This document shows, piece by piece, positions 33,876 through 42,060 of a stretch of 64,000 bases of DNA (its first letter is position 1; each line of letters opens with the position of its first letter). The stretch spans positions 930,001 to 994,000 of the forward strand of contig NZ_CP126260.1 in NCBI RefSeq assembly GCF_003234365.2. The letters run 5' to 3'. Position numbers and translations under genes: made by a program. The notes under the pieces are model-generated. The model saw nothing but the letters and a program-made list of their open reading frames with translations. It was not told the origin of the DNA and searched no databases. The DNA is from Curtobacterium sp. MCJR17_020 (GTDB lineage: Bacteria > Actinomycetota > Actinomycetes > Actinomycetales > Microbacteriaceae).

Positions 33876-34907
33876 ATGAGCACCACTGACAACCTCCGCG
33901 TCGCCGTCGTCGGCGCGGGCGCCATGGGCAGCGACCACATCCGTCGCATCACCTCGACCATCGCCGGCGCGGACGTCGTCGCGATCGTCGACCCCGACAC
34001 CGGCCGCGCGACCGCCGCCGCGGCGAAGGCGCCCGGCGCGATCACCGCGGCATCGTTCGAGGAGGCGCTCGACGCCACCCCGATCGACGCCGTCATCGTC
34101 GCGACGCCCGGCTTCCTGCACGAGCCGGTCCTGGTGCCGGCGATCGAGCGCGGTCTCGCCGTCCTGTGCGAGAAGCCGCTCACGACCTCGGCCGAGGACT
34201 CGTTGCGGATCGTCGAGCTCGAGCAGGCGACGTCCGTCCGTCCGAAGATCCAGGTCGGCTTCATGCGCCGCTTCGACAAGGGCTACCAGGAGCTGCGCGC
34301 GCTGCGGGAGTCCGGGGCCAACGGTGCCCTGCTCGCGCTGCACCACGCGCACCGCAACCCGACCACGCCGCCGAACTTCAGCGAGTCGATGCTCATCCAC
34401 GACTCGGTGATCCACGAGATCGACATCATCCCGTTCATCACGGGCGAGGCGATCACGAGCGTCGAGGTCAAGAAGCCCCGCAAGAACTCGCTGGCGCCGG
34501 CCGACCTGCCCGAGCCGCAGTTCGTGCTGTTCACCACCGAGTCCGGCACCATGGCGATCGTCGAGATCAACGTGAACGCCCAGTTCGGCTACCAGGTCAC
34601 GACCGACGCGGTGTTCGAGTCCGGGGTCGCGTACATCGGCCGCGAGACCTCGCTCACCCTCGTGTCGCAGGGCGTCTCCGGCCAGGGCGTCACCCCGTCG
34701 TTCGTCGAGCGCTTCGGTGCCGCGTACGACGAGGAGGTGCAGCGCTGGGTCGACGCCGCGCGCGCCGGTGGCATCGACGGCCCGAGCGCCTGGGACGGGT
34801 ACACCGCCTCGGTCGTCGCCGAGGTCGCCGTGCGCGCGCAGCAGTCCGGTGCGCTCGAGCAGGTTGCCTACGCCACCGCGAAGCCCGCGTTCTACGAGAC
34901 GGCCTGA
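33876..34907 (+). CDS. iolG: Inositol 2-dehydrogenase (Gfo/Idh/MocA)
   Basis: 343 residues. The Rossmann motif VAVVGAGAMGSDHIRRI is at the N-terminus. CEKPLTTSAEDS carries the catalytic Lys of the EKP motif, and DSVIHEIDIIPF supplies the conserved Asp/His pair. It oxidises myo-inositol to 2-keto-myo-inositol with NAD+, the entry step. An AGGAG Shine-Dalgarno precedes the ATG at 33876. The 3-base spacing to the next gene indicates co-transcription. Confidence 0.94.
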   Translation: MSTTDNLRVAVVGAGAMGSDHIRRITSTIAGADVVAIVDPDTGRATAAAAKAPGAITAASFEEALDATPIDAVIVATPGFLHEPVLVPAIERGLAVLCEKPLTTSAEDSLRIVELEQATSVRPKIQVGFMRRFDKGYQELRALRESGANGALLALHHAHRNPTTPPNFSESMLIHDSVIHEIDIIPFITGEAITSVEVKKPRKNSLAPADLPEPQFVLFTTESGTMAIVEINVNAQFGYQVTTDAVFESGVAYIGRETSLTLVSQGVSGQGVTPSFVERFGAAYDEEVQRWVDAARAGGIDGPSAWDGYTASVVAEVAVRAQQSGALEQVAYATAKPAFYETA

Positions 34908-34910
34908 TCG

Positions 34911-35780
34911 ATGCCGAAGATCGCGCTCGACCCCACGCCGTACCACCACGACCTGTCGCTGCTGGAGTTCCCGCAGAAGGTCGCCGACCTCGGCTACGAG
35001 TACCTGCAGCTCACCCCGCACAAGGACTTCATCCCCTTCTACCGGCACCCCACGGCCGACGACGACCTCGTCGACGCGTTCGCCGCGGCGTGCACGACGG
35101 CCGGGGTCCAGGTCGCGTCGGTCCTGCCCGTCCTGCGCTGGGCCGGCCCGGACAAGGAGGCCCGCGAGGCCGCCGTCAAGAAGTGGAAGCGGGTGATCGA
35201 GATCACGAAGCGCCTGGGCGTGGACACGATCAACACGGAGTTCTCCGGCCGCCCCGAGCGTGCCGAGGAGTCCGAGGACCAGTTCCACTGGGCGATGGAG
35301 GAGCTCCTGCCGATCATCGAGGACTCCGGCATCCGGGTCCTCATCGACCCGCACCCCGACGACTTCGTCGAGGACGGGCTCGAGGCGCTCCGGGTGATCC
35401 GCGGGCTGAACTCGAAGAGCATCGGCTTCGTCTACGTCGCCTGCCACACGTTCCACTACGGCGGCAACATGGACGAGATCATCGACGCTGCGGGCGACTC
35501 ACTGCAGCTCGTGCACGTCGCCGACGCCTACGACCACCACCGGTCGCACGGCCTGCGCTACATCACCAACCCGCCCGGCAACCCGGTCCGCGTGCACCAG
35601 CACCTGCCGGTCGGCCAGGCGGACGTCGACTTCGACGCCTTCTGGGCCGCCCTCGACCGGGTCGGCTTCACGGCGCGCGAGGACACCGTCGCGGTGTCGA
35701 GCGTCTTCGCCGAGGACGAGAACGCCGACCAGGTCTCGCGCTTCCAGCTCGACACGATCAAGAAGGGACTCACACGATGA
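34911..35780 (+). CDS. iolH: IolH-type sugar phosphate isomerase/epimerase
   Basis: 289 residues, TIM barrel of the AP-endonuclease-2 superfamily. IALDPTPYHHDLSLLEFPQKV, NTEFSGRPERAEESEDQF, VLIDPHPDDF and HVADAYDHH contribute metal ligands. Position after iolG is that of iolH in C. glutamicum. Its reaction is not well established in the family; an isomerase or epimerase step in inositol-isomer use is likely. Confidence 0.85.
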   Translation: MPKIALDPTPYHHDLSLLEFPQKVADLGYEYLQLTPHKDFIPFYRHPTADDDLVDAFAAACTTAGVQVASVLPVLRWAGPDKEAREAAVKKWKRVIEITKRLGVDTINTEFSGRPERAEESEDQFHWAMEELLPIIEDSGIRVLIDPHPDDFVEDGLEALRVIRGLNSKSIGFVYVACHTFHYGGNMDEIIDAAGDSLQLVHVADAYDHHRSHGLRYITNPPGNPVRVHQHLPVGQADVDFDAFWAALDRVGFTAREDTVAVSSVFAEDENADQVSRFQLDTIKKGLTR

Positions 35781-36889
35781 CCGACACCCTCTCGTCACCG
35801 GCGATCACCGACGCCGACGTCCGACCCGTCACGCTGCAGGCCGCGTCGCAGACCGCGACCGCCCTGTGGAACGACTCCGCCGACCCGCGCGAACTGTCCA
35901 CCGCGATCCACGAGTACGGCGCCGTCGGGGCGACCTGCAACCCGGTGATCGCGTACACCTGCATCAAGCAGGACCCGGAGACCTGGGTGCCGCGCATCCG
36001 CGAGATCGCCGCGGAGCACCCGACCGCGGGGGAGTCCTGGATCGGTTGGAAGGCCGTCGAGGAGCTCTCCATCGCGGCGGCCGAGCAGCTGCTGCCCGCG
36101 TTCGAGGCATCAGGGGGCCGCAACGGTCGCCTGTCGATGCAGACCGACCCACGCTTCCACCGCGACGCCGATGCCCTGGTCGAGCAGGCCGTGCGGTTCT
36201 CGCAGCTCGCCCCGAACATCATCGTGAAGATCCCCGCCACAAAGGTCGGCATCGCCGCGATCGAGGAGGCCGCCTACCGCGGGGTCTCGATCAACGCGAC
36301 GGTGTCCTTCACGGTGCCGCAGGTCGTCGCCGTCGGTGCGGCCATCGAGCGTGCGCTCGACCGTCGTGCCGCTGACGGCCTGCCCGACCAGGAGTTCGGC
36401 CACGTCGTCACGCTGATGGCCGGCCGGTTCGACGACTGGCTGAAGACCGTCGTCAAGCGGGACCACGTCATGGTCGACCCCGGCATCCTCGAGTGGGCCG
36501 GCGTCGCCGCGGTGAAGAACGCCTACCGGGTGTTCCAGGAGCGTGGCTTCCGGTCGCGCGTGCTCGTCGCCGCCTTCCGCAACGCGCTGCAGTGGTCGGA
36601 GTTCCAGGGCGGAGACCTCGTCGTCTCGCCGCCGTTCCAGTGGACGAAGGACATCAACGCGAACGCGTTCCCGTTCCGTCCGGACGCCATCCACGACGAG
36701 GTGCCGGCCGACGTCATCGCGGCCCTGCGTGCCGCGACGCCCGAGTTCGCGCGCGGGTACGACGTCGACGGCATGACGATCGACGAGTTCGACCGGTTCG
36801 GGGCCACGGTGACGACGCTGCGCCAGTTCCTCGACGCCGACGCGCAGCTCGACGCCCTGGTCCGCGACATCATCGTCCCCGCCGCATGA
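35777..36889 (+). CDS. Transaldolase-family protein
   Basis: 370 residues, coupled to iolH by ATGA. VGATCNPVIAYTCIKQD and the Schiff-base lysine K151 in NIIVKIPATKVG are the transaldolase signatures. NATVSFTVPQVVAVGAAIERAL and VLVAAFRNALQWSEFQGGD follow. It is longer than TalB (about 317) and unlike the actinobacterial Tal of the pentose pathway. It is embedded in the inositol operon, where an uptake gene (iolT) often stands in C. glutamicum. Substrate unknown. Confidence 0.86.
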   Translation: MTDTLSSPAITDADVRPVTLQAASQTATALWNDSADPRELSTAIHEYGAVGATCNPVIAYTCIKQDPETWVPRIREIAAEHPTAGESWIGWKAVEELSIAAAEQLLPAFEASGGRNGRLSMQTDPRFHRDADALVEQAVRFSQLAPNIIVKIPATKVGIAAIEEAAYRGVSINATVSFTVPQVVAVGAAIERALDRRAADGLPDQEFGHVVTLMAGRFDDWLKTVVKRDHVMVDPGILEWAGVAAVKNAYRVFQERGFRSRVLVAAFRNALQWSEFQGGDLVVSPPFQWTKDINANAFPFRPDAIHDEVPADVIAALRAATPEFARGYDVDGMTIDEFDRFGATVTTLRQFLDADAQLDALVRDIIVPAA

Positions 36890-38103
36890 CCGCCGTGGAC
36901 ACCGCTGCACCGGACAGCATCGGCGTCGGTCTCATCTCGGTCGGCTGGATGGGGCGGCTGCACTCCCGCGCCTACCGCGCCCTGCCGGACCACTTCCCGG
37001 AGCTCGGCGTGCACCCCCGGCTCGTCGTCGCCGCGGACCCGATCGAGGCCGCTCGCGACCAGGCCGTCACCCGCCTGGGCTACGAGCGGGCCGTTGCCGA
37101 CTACCACGAGGTCCTCGCCGACCCGGCCGTCGACGTCGTTTCGATCTGCTCGCCGAACTTCCTGCACCGCGAGATGGCGGTCGCTGCTGCCGAAGCGGGC
37201 AAGCCGTTCTGGATCGAGAAGCCGATGGGCCGCTACGCCAGCGACTCGCGTGAGATCCACGAGGCCGTGCAGCGCGAAGGCGTCATCACGAGCGTCGGGT
37301 TCAACTACCGGCACGCCCCGGCGATCGAGCGGGCCCGCGAACTCGTCCGCAGCGGCCGCCTCGGCCGCATCACGAACGTGCGCGGGTCGCTGCTCGCCGA
37401 CTACTCGTCCGACCCCGCAGCACCGCTGACCTGGCGTTTCGAGCGGGAGCGTGCCGGTTCGGGCGTGCTCGGCGACCTGCTCTCGCACGGCCTCGACCTG
37501 GCGCAGTACGTCGTCGGTCGGATCGCCAGCGTGAGCGCGTTGGCCGAGACGTTCATCCAGGAGCGCCCGAAGCCGGCCGCGGGCATCGTCGACCGGAGCG
37601 CCGCAGCCACCGGCGAGCTCGGCCGCGTCGAGAACGAGGACTACGCAGCCCTGCTCTTCCGCTTCGAGGACGGCGCCGTCGGCACCATGGACTCGAGCCG
37701 CGTCATGCGGGGACCGCACGCCGAGTACACGCTCGAGATCTACGGCACCAAGGGTTCGGTGCGGTGGGACTTCCAGCGTCTCAACGAGCTCGAGGTGTAC
37801 CTCGACGGCCAAGAGGTCGACGGCTACGCCACGCACTACGTCGCCTCGGGTGACGGCGAGTTCGCGCGCTTCCAGCCCGGCGCCGGCACGGCCATGGGCT
37901 ACGACGACCTGAAGACGATCGAGGCCGCCCAGTTCATCGCGAGCGTCCGCCGCGGGGAGCAGCTCGCCCCGTCCGTCGCCGACGGACTGGCCGCTGCGTC
38001 GATCGTCGAGGCGGCCGAGGCGTCCCTCGCCGACGGCGCGTGGCACGACGTCGCGCGCGTCGATGGGCCGCTCACCTACGCGGCGGCGACCCCCGTGCTC
38101 TAG
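36886..38103 (+). CDS. Second Gfo/Idh/MocA-family dehydrogenase
   Basis: 405 residues, overlapping the transaldolase gene by four bases. GVGLISVGWMGRLHSRAYR is the NAD(P)-binding motif and WIEKPMGRYASDS contains the catalytic EKP lysine. Later segments are VGFNYRHAPAIERARELV and GSGVLGDLLSHGLDLAQYVVG. It is about 60 residues longer than IolG. Possible roles are oxidation of scyllo-inositol or another inositol stereoisomer, or of an inositol derivative; the sequence does not decide. It is the last gene before a terminator. Confidence 0.87.
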   Translation: MTAVDTAAPDSIGVGLISVGWMGRLHSRAYRALPDHFPELGVHPRLVVAADPIEAARDQAVTRLGYERAVADYHEVLADPAVDVVSICSPNFLHREMAVAAAEAGKPFWIEKPMGRYASDSREIHEAVQREGVITSVGFNYRHAPAIERARELVRSGRLGRITNVRGSLLADYSSDPAAPLTWRFERERAGSGVLGDLLSHGLDLAQYVVGRIASVSALAETFIQERPKPAAGIVDRSAAATGELGRVENEDYAALLFRFEDGAVGTMDSSRVMRGPHAEYTLEIYGTKGSVRWDFQRLNELEVYLDGQEVDGYATHYVASGDGEFARFQPGAGTAMGYDDLKTIEAAQFIASVRRGEQLAPSVADGLAAASIVEAAEASLADGAWHDVARVDGPLTYAAATPVL

Positions 38104-38116
38104 ACGGTCGCGGACC

Positions 38117-38162
38117 ACGGACGGGAGGCGCGGTGCCAGCTGGCACCGCGCCTCCAGTCCGT
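38117..38162. terminator. Hairpin terminator of the inositol operon
   Basis: 21-bp arms (38117-38137 and 38142-38162) with one mismatch around an AGCT loop, 14 bases after the last stop codon. Confidence 0.85.
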
Positions 38163-38189
38163 CTGTTGCTGCGCCTCGGTCCATGTTAG

Positions 38190-38203
38190 TTTGTCAGGAC
38201 AAA
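38190..38203. promoter_or_regulatory. Candidate GntR operator before the tautomerase gene
   Basis: TTTGTCAGGACAAA, a palindrome with a two-base centre. It shares the TGTC-NN-GACA core with the sites before iolC and gntR. Confidence 0.65.
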
Positions 38204-38225
38204 GTCCCGAACTGCAGGAGGCACC

Positions 38226-38633
38226 ATGCCGCTCGTCCGTATCGACCTCGCCACCGGCCGCACGCCGCAGGCGGTGCGCGCCATCGCCGACGCGATCCAC
38301 CAGGCCATCGTCGACGTGTACGCGATCCCCGTGCGCGACCGGTTCCAGGTGATCACCGAGCACCCGGCGCAGCAGATCATCGCCGAGGACGCCGGCCTCG
38401 GGTTCGAGCGCACCGAGGGCGTCGTCATGATCCAGGTCTTCACGCAGCGCGGGCGCACCGACGACGCGAAGACGGCGCTGTACGCGGCCATCCACGACGC
38501 CCTGGCGGCGATCGGTGTCGCGTCCGAGGACGTCTTCATCGGCTACGTCGAGAACGGCCCGCAGGACTGGTCGTTCGGCTTCGGCCGCGCCCAGTACGTG
38601 ACCGGCGAGCTCGGCGTGCCCGCCCTCGCCTGA
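38226..38633 (+). CDS. Tautomerase-superfamily protein
   Basis: 135 residues. The mature N-terminus after Met removal is proline (MPLVRIDLATGRTPQ), the general base of the 4-oxalocrotonate tautomerase superfamily. R(F/Y)QVITEH, GVVMIQVFTQRGRT and the C-terminal ENGPQDWSFGFGRAQY are typical of Tautomerase_2 proteins. A GCAGGAGG Shine-Dalgarno precedes the ATG. It has its own promoter region with a TGTC-NN-GACA operator, so it probably belongs to the inositol regulon although the operon terminator separates it from the iol genes. Confidence 0.88.
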   Translation: MPLVRIDLATGRTPQAVRAIADAIHQAIVDVYAIPVRDRFQVITEHPAQQIIAEDAGLGFERTEGVVMIQVFTQRGRTDDAKTALYAAIHDALAAIGVASEDVFIGYVENGPQDWSFGFGRAQYVTGELGVPALA

Positions 38634-38670
38634 GCGCCCGCGCGAGCCCGCCCGTCCCGACCGTCCGCCC

Positions 38671-38764
38671 CGAGGTTCCGAGATCTCGGCATCTCGAGGC
38701 GTTCGGCGGCCATCCGTGGAACCTCGGCGTCACTCGTGCGGCAGGTCGTGGAACCTCGACGTCA
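38671..38764. repeat. Inverted and direct GGAACCTCG repeats
   Basis: CGAGGTTCC at 38671-38679 is inverted relative to two copies of a 17-bp unit GTGGAACCTCGNCGTCA at 38716-38732 and 38748-38764 (one difference). The tract fills the gap between the convergent tautomerase and gntR genes; no coding potential is seen. Confidence 0.75.
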
Positions 38765-38783
38765 GACCGGCAGCGCGAACCGC

Positions 38784-39542
38784 CTACTTGTCGACGAGGG
38801 TGACCTCGAACGAGTAGCGGTCGGGGCGGTAGCAGTGCACGCCGTACTCGACCGCGCGGCCCGAGGCGTCGTACGCGGTGCGGCTCATGGTGAGCACGGG
38901 GTCGCCGTCCTCGATCTCGAGCAGACCGGCCTCTTCGTCGGTGACCGCGCGGGCACCGATCCGCTGCTTCGCCACCCGCATCGTCACACCGCGACCGCGG
39001 AGCAGCTGGTACAGACCGTGGTCCTGCAGGTCCTGGTCGGAGATCTCGAGGAACTCCGGCGGCAGGTAGTTCTCGAGGATCGCCATCGGGACGTCCTCGG
39101 CGAACCGCACGCGACGGATGTGCGCGACGATCGTGCCGGGCTCGATGCTGAGGGCTGCGGCGACCTCGTCCGAGGCAGGGACGTCGTTGCGCTCGAGGAG
39201 CTTCGTCGCCGGTGCCTGTGACCCCTGGGCCAGGTCGTCGTACAGGCTCGTGAGCTCGACCTTGCGGGTCACCGGGCCGTGCACGACCTGCGTGCCGATG
39301 CCGCGGCGGCGGACGAGCAGACCCTTGTCGACGAGGTCCTGGATCGCCCGGCGGATCGTCGGGCGGGACAGCCCGAGGCGCTCGCCGAGCGCGATCTCGT
39401 TCTCGAGACGGGCGCCGGGAGGCATCACACCGGAGCGGATCGACTCCTCGATGCGCGAGGCCACCTGGAAGTAGAGGGGCATGGGACCCGACCGGTCCAG
39501 GTCCATGAACAGGTCGGACGGCAGCTGGCCTTCGTTGGTCAT
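38784..39542 (-). CDS. GntR-family regulator (HutC/UTRA type), candidate IolR
   Basis: 252 residues. The winged helix-turn-helix (about 20-85) contains PLYFQVASRIEESIRSGVMPPGARLENEIALGERLGLSRPTIRRAIQDLVDKGLLVRRRGIGTQV. A UTRA effector domain follows (about 100-245). The ATG at 39542 with GAAGGA upstream is preferred; the longer open frame would cross the operator. It probably represses the inositol genes and itself, releasing DNA on binding an inositol intermediate. That is inferred from shared palindromes and its position beside the cluster. Confidence 0.9.
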   Translation of the reverse strand: MTNEGQLPSDLFMDLDRSGPMPLYFQVASRIEESIRSGVMPPGARLENEIALGERLGLSRPTIRRAIQDLVDKGLLVRRRGIGTQVVHGPVTRKVELTSLYDDLAQGSQAPATKLLERNDVPASDEVAAALSIEPGTIVAHIRRVRFAEDVPMAILENYLPPEFLEISDQDLQDHGLYQLLRGRGVTMRVAKQRIGARAVTDEEAGLLEIEDGDPVLTMSRTAYDASGRAVEYGVHCYRPDRYSFEVTLVDK

Positions 39543-39586
39543 CGCGGTCCTTCGGGGAATTGCGGGTTCGGCAGCGATGCCGAGGG

Positions 39587-39600
39587 ATTGTCGTGACAAT
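39587..39600. promoter_or_regulatory. Candidate autoregulatory operator of gntR
   Basis: ATTGTCGTGACAAT, a perfect palindrome overlapping a TATTGT -10 box (39596-39601, minus strand). Confidence 0.68.
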
Positions 39601-39637
39601 ACCATCGGGTGCCCTGCGCCCCGGTGTGCCACTCCCG

Positions 39638-40102
39638 TCAGCGCTCGACCGCAGCCTTCAGCTTGGCGAGGCCCTTCTCGAAGTCGCCACCGAGGAACTT
39701 GTCCATGTTGACGAACACACCCATCACGCGCGACATCAGGTTCTGCGGGCTCGTCATCGACCAGACGACCCGCGTGCCGCCTTCTCGCTCGAGCTCGTCG
39801 AGCCGGAACGCGACCGCGCTCGACGACCGGAACGGTGCGGTGAACTGCAGGTCGACGTCGACCTCGGCGGCATCGACCCGAGTGATCGCCATGGCACCGG
39901 CACCGGCCTTTCGGTTGCCCTTCCAGGCGTACGTCGAGCCGACCGTCCCCGGTTCACCGGTGTACGTCCGCTGCAGCGCGGGATCCTGCCCCTCCCACGG
40001 CGACCACTCGACCCAGCGGTGCAGGTCCGCCAGGTACGGGGTGATGTCCGCGGCGCGAGCCGTGATGACGGTCTCGCGTTCGATCGTGGTGGGAGCAGCC
40101 AT
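39638..40102 (-). CDS. SRPBCC-family (START-like) protein
   Basis: 154 residues. An N-terminal strand (IERETVITARAADITPYLADLHRWVEWSPWEGQDP) and a C-terminal long helix (NLMSRVMGVFVNMDKFLGGDFEKGLAKLKAAV) bracket a beta-sheet, as in polyketide-cyclase/SRPBCC proteins. These bind hydrophobic ligands in a cavity; no ligand can be named. The ATG at 40102 follows a leaderless box by six bases, ruling out longer starts. Confidence 0.88.
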   Translation of the reverse strand: MAAPTTIERETVITARAADITPYLADLHRWVEWSPWEGQDPALQRTYTGEPGTVGSTYAWKGNRKAGAGAMAITRVDAAEVDVDLQFTAPFRSSSAVAFRLDELEREGGTRVVWSMTSPQNLMSRVMGVFVNMDKFLGGDFEKGLAKLKAAVER

Positions 40103-40108
40103 GCGCTG

Positions 40109-40114
40109 AGCGTA
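40109..40114 (-). promoter_or_regulatory. Leaderless -10 box of the SRPBCC gene
   Basis: TACGCT, then CAGCGC, then the ATG at 40102. Confidence 0.6.
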
Positions 40115-40172
40115 GTGCTGCGGTCGAGGCGGCGACAGGGACCTTCGGCCCGGCCGGGCCGGCGCGGTCAGC

Positions 40173-40841
40173 TCAGTCGGCGAAGACCATCGGGCGGTTC
40201 GACAGCCGCGGCTGCGGCGTCGACGCCTTGGGCTTCTCGGCACGGGCCCGGACCGGGGCGATCGTCACGCGGGTCGCTGCCCCCAGGGCCTCGACCGTGT
40301 CGGTGCCGTGGTGGCCGGCGGCGTGGATGACGATCGCGGCGCACGCCTCGGCATCGGCGGCGGCGTCGTGGTGCTGGAAGCCCTCGAACCCGGCGGCCAT
40401 CGCGGCGACCGGCAGTCGGTAGGAGTCGAGCGTGTAGGTCTTGCGGGCGACCGCGAGCGAGCACATCGAGTGGTGTTCGGCGAGGTCGATGCCGGTGGCC
40501 GAGCAGCCGCCGGCGATGACGCCCATGTCGAACCGGGCGTTGTGCGCGACCAGGACGTCACCCTCGGCGAAGGCCACCAGGTCGGGGTACTGCTGCTCCC
40601 ACGTCTTCGCGTGCACGACGTCCTCGGCGACGATCCCGTGGATCCGGGTGTTCCACTCGAGGAACGCGTCGTGTCCGAACGGCGGGCGGATGAACCACGA
40701 CGCCCGGTCGACGACCCGGCCCGCGCGGACCTTGACGAGTCCGACGGAGCACGCACTGGCGGGCGAGCTGTTCGCGGTCTCGAAGTCGATCGCGGTGAAG
40801 TTCAACGGCACGGTTCCGATCGTCGCACGGGGCGCCGACAT
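40173..40841 (-). CDS. DnaQ-like 3'-5' exonuclease
   Basis: 222 residues. The DEDDh exonuclease motifs are FTAIDFETANSS (ExoI), LVAHNARFDMGVIAG (ExoII) and HHDAAADAEACAAIV (ExoIII, with the His and final Asp). It resembles stand-alone epsilon-like exonucleases of actinobacteria. The C-terminal 40 residues (PVRARAEKPKASTPQPRLSN) are basic and probably disordered. It presumably trims DNA or RNA 3' ends; the partner is unknown. Confidence 0.9.
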   Translation of the reverse strand: MSAPRATIGTVPLNFTAIDFETANSSPASACSVGLVKVRAGRVVDRASWFIRPPFGHDAFLEWNTRIHGIVAEDVVHAKTWEQQYPDLVAFAEGDVLVAHNARFDMGVIAGGCSATGIDLAEHHSMCSLAVARKTYTLDSYRLPVAAMAAGFEGFQHHDAAADAEACAAIVIHAAGHHGTDTVEALGAATRVTIAPVRARAEKPKASTPQPRLSNRPMVFAD

Positions 40842-40875
40842 AGCCGGAAGCCGCCTCGGCGTTGCGGCCGGACGC

Positions 40876-41340
40876 TCAGCGGCGTCGTGCCGAGCGGGAG
40901 CTGCTGCGCCGGCGTCGTGCCGTCGCGCGCCAGGTCGCCGTCCGACGGGCTCGTTCGCGCTTCCAGTAGGGGGCCAGCAGGGTGCCCACCATCTCGAAGG
41001 CCACCGCGACGCCGTCCAGACGCCAGCGCAGCGGCAGGCGCTCGACGTGTTCGGTGAGTCCGGCGGTCAGGTCGCCCGTGATGACCGGGAAGCCGGAGTC
41101 CCGGGGGAGCGGGATCCCGCGGAACCGGTCCTCTTCGGCGTAGTCGATCGTGTCGTCCTCGGGGTCGTAGACGACCAGGACGTCCGCCTCGAGCTCGGCC
41201 ATCGCGTCGTGCAGCTGCTCGAGCGCAGCGCGGGAGGCCTGCTCGAGTGCGGCGAGGGTCTCCGGTGCGAAGCGCTGCCGCAGCGCCGGCGCTCCCATGC
41301 CCACCGAGTGCACACCGCGCTCGTCGCGTTCGAACCACAT
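40876..41340 (-). CDS. Protein of unknown function with basic C-terminal tail
   Basis: 154 residues from an ATG with a perfect AGGAGG Shine-Dalgarno. The N-terminus is WFERDERGVHSVGMGAPALRQRF. A helix of about 40 residues, an acidic segment (VVYDPEDDTIDYAEEDRFRG) and an amphipathic region lead to an Arg/Ser tail (RRRRSSSRSARRR) that could bind nucleic acid. No family is recognised. It starts 91 bases from the divergent hydrolase gene. Confidence 0.7.
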   Translation of the reverse strand: MWFERDERGVHSVGMGAPALRQRFAPETLAALEQASRAALEQLHDAMAELEADVLVVYDPEDDTIDYAEEDRFRGIPLPRDSGFPVITGDLTAGLTEHVERLPLRWRLDGVAVAFEMVGTLLAPYWKRERARRTATWRATARRRRSSSRSARRR

Positions 41341-41419
41341 CGACGTCCTCCTGTTCCGTCGCCCGGTCCGGACGACGGGGACCACGCTGCCAGAAGCCGT
41401 CGTGGCGCGTTCCGCGCGG

Positions 41420-41425
41420 TAGCGT
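41420..41425 (+). promoter_or_regulatory. Leaderless -10 box of the gene at 41432
   Basis: TAGCGT, then GCGCGC, then ATG. Confidence 0.6.
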
Positions 41426-41431
41426 GCGCGC

Positions 41432-42001
41432 ATGGGGAACGACGGAGACGGTCGGCCGCTCGTGCTGGTGCTCGCCGGGGCCGGCTACGGGCAGCAGGCA
41501 CCGTTGCTGTGGTGGTCACAGGCCATCGCGTCGGCGGCCGGGTGCGAGGTGGTGGCACCGGCCTGGATCATCGACGCCGACGCCGGGGCCGACCCGGTGG
41601 CGTTCGTCGAGGCCGCGATCGGGGCTGCGCTGGACGATCGCCTGCCCGACCTGGTCATCGCGAAGTCGTTCGGGTGCTTCGCGCTGCCGTGGGCGATCCG
41701 GAACGGCGTCCCCGGGGTCTGGCTCACGCCGGTCCTCACGCACGACGACGTGGCCACGGCGCTCGCCGCCGCCACCGATGCGCACGACGCGATCGGGGGT
41801 GGAGGCGACACCATGTGGCGGCCCGAGCGGGTCTCGGGGACTGCTCCGCGCCTCCAGACCGTCGACCGTGCCGACCATTCGCTGCAGGTGGCCGGCGACT
41901 GGCGGCGCTCGCAGCGGCTGCAAGCCGACGTCTTCGACGTCGTCGAGCGTCGCATCACCGCCCTGCGGCCCCGGATGGGCGGGTCGCCACCGCTGGACTG
42001 A
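41432..42001 (+). CDS. Small alpha/beta-hydrolase-like protein
   Basis: 189 residues. LVLVLAGAGYGQQAPLLWW opens a Rossmann-like fold. LVIAKSFGCFALPWAI has the position of a nucleophile elbow (S-F-G rather than GxSxG: K-S-F-G-C), and RADHSLQVAGDW carries a histidine near the C-terminus. The size and shape match small hydrolases of the KANL3/Tex30-like type. The activity is unknown. It is followed by ychF, which has its own promoter-like box. Confidence 0.78.
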   Translation: MGNDGDGRPLVLVLAGAGYGQQAPLLWWSQAIASAAGCEVVAPAWIIDADAGADPVAFVEAAIGAALDDRLPDLVIAKSFGCFALPWAIRNGVPGVWLTPVLTHDDVATALAAATDAHDAIGGGGDTMWRPERVSGTAPRLQTVDRADHSLQVAGDWRRSQRLQADVFDVVERRITALRPRMGGSPPLD

Positions 42002-42046
42002 CGGACGGACTGGAGGCCCGGGTCGGCTCCGACAGGCCGCCGCCGG

Positions 42047-42052
42047 TAGGCT
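42047..42052 (+). promoter_or_regulatory. -10 box of ychF
   Basis: TAGGCT, eight bases before the GTG at 42061; a near-leaderless arrangement. Confidence 0.5.
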
Positions 42053-42060
42053 GTTCTTCC

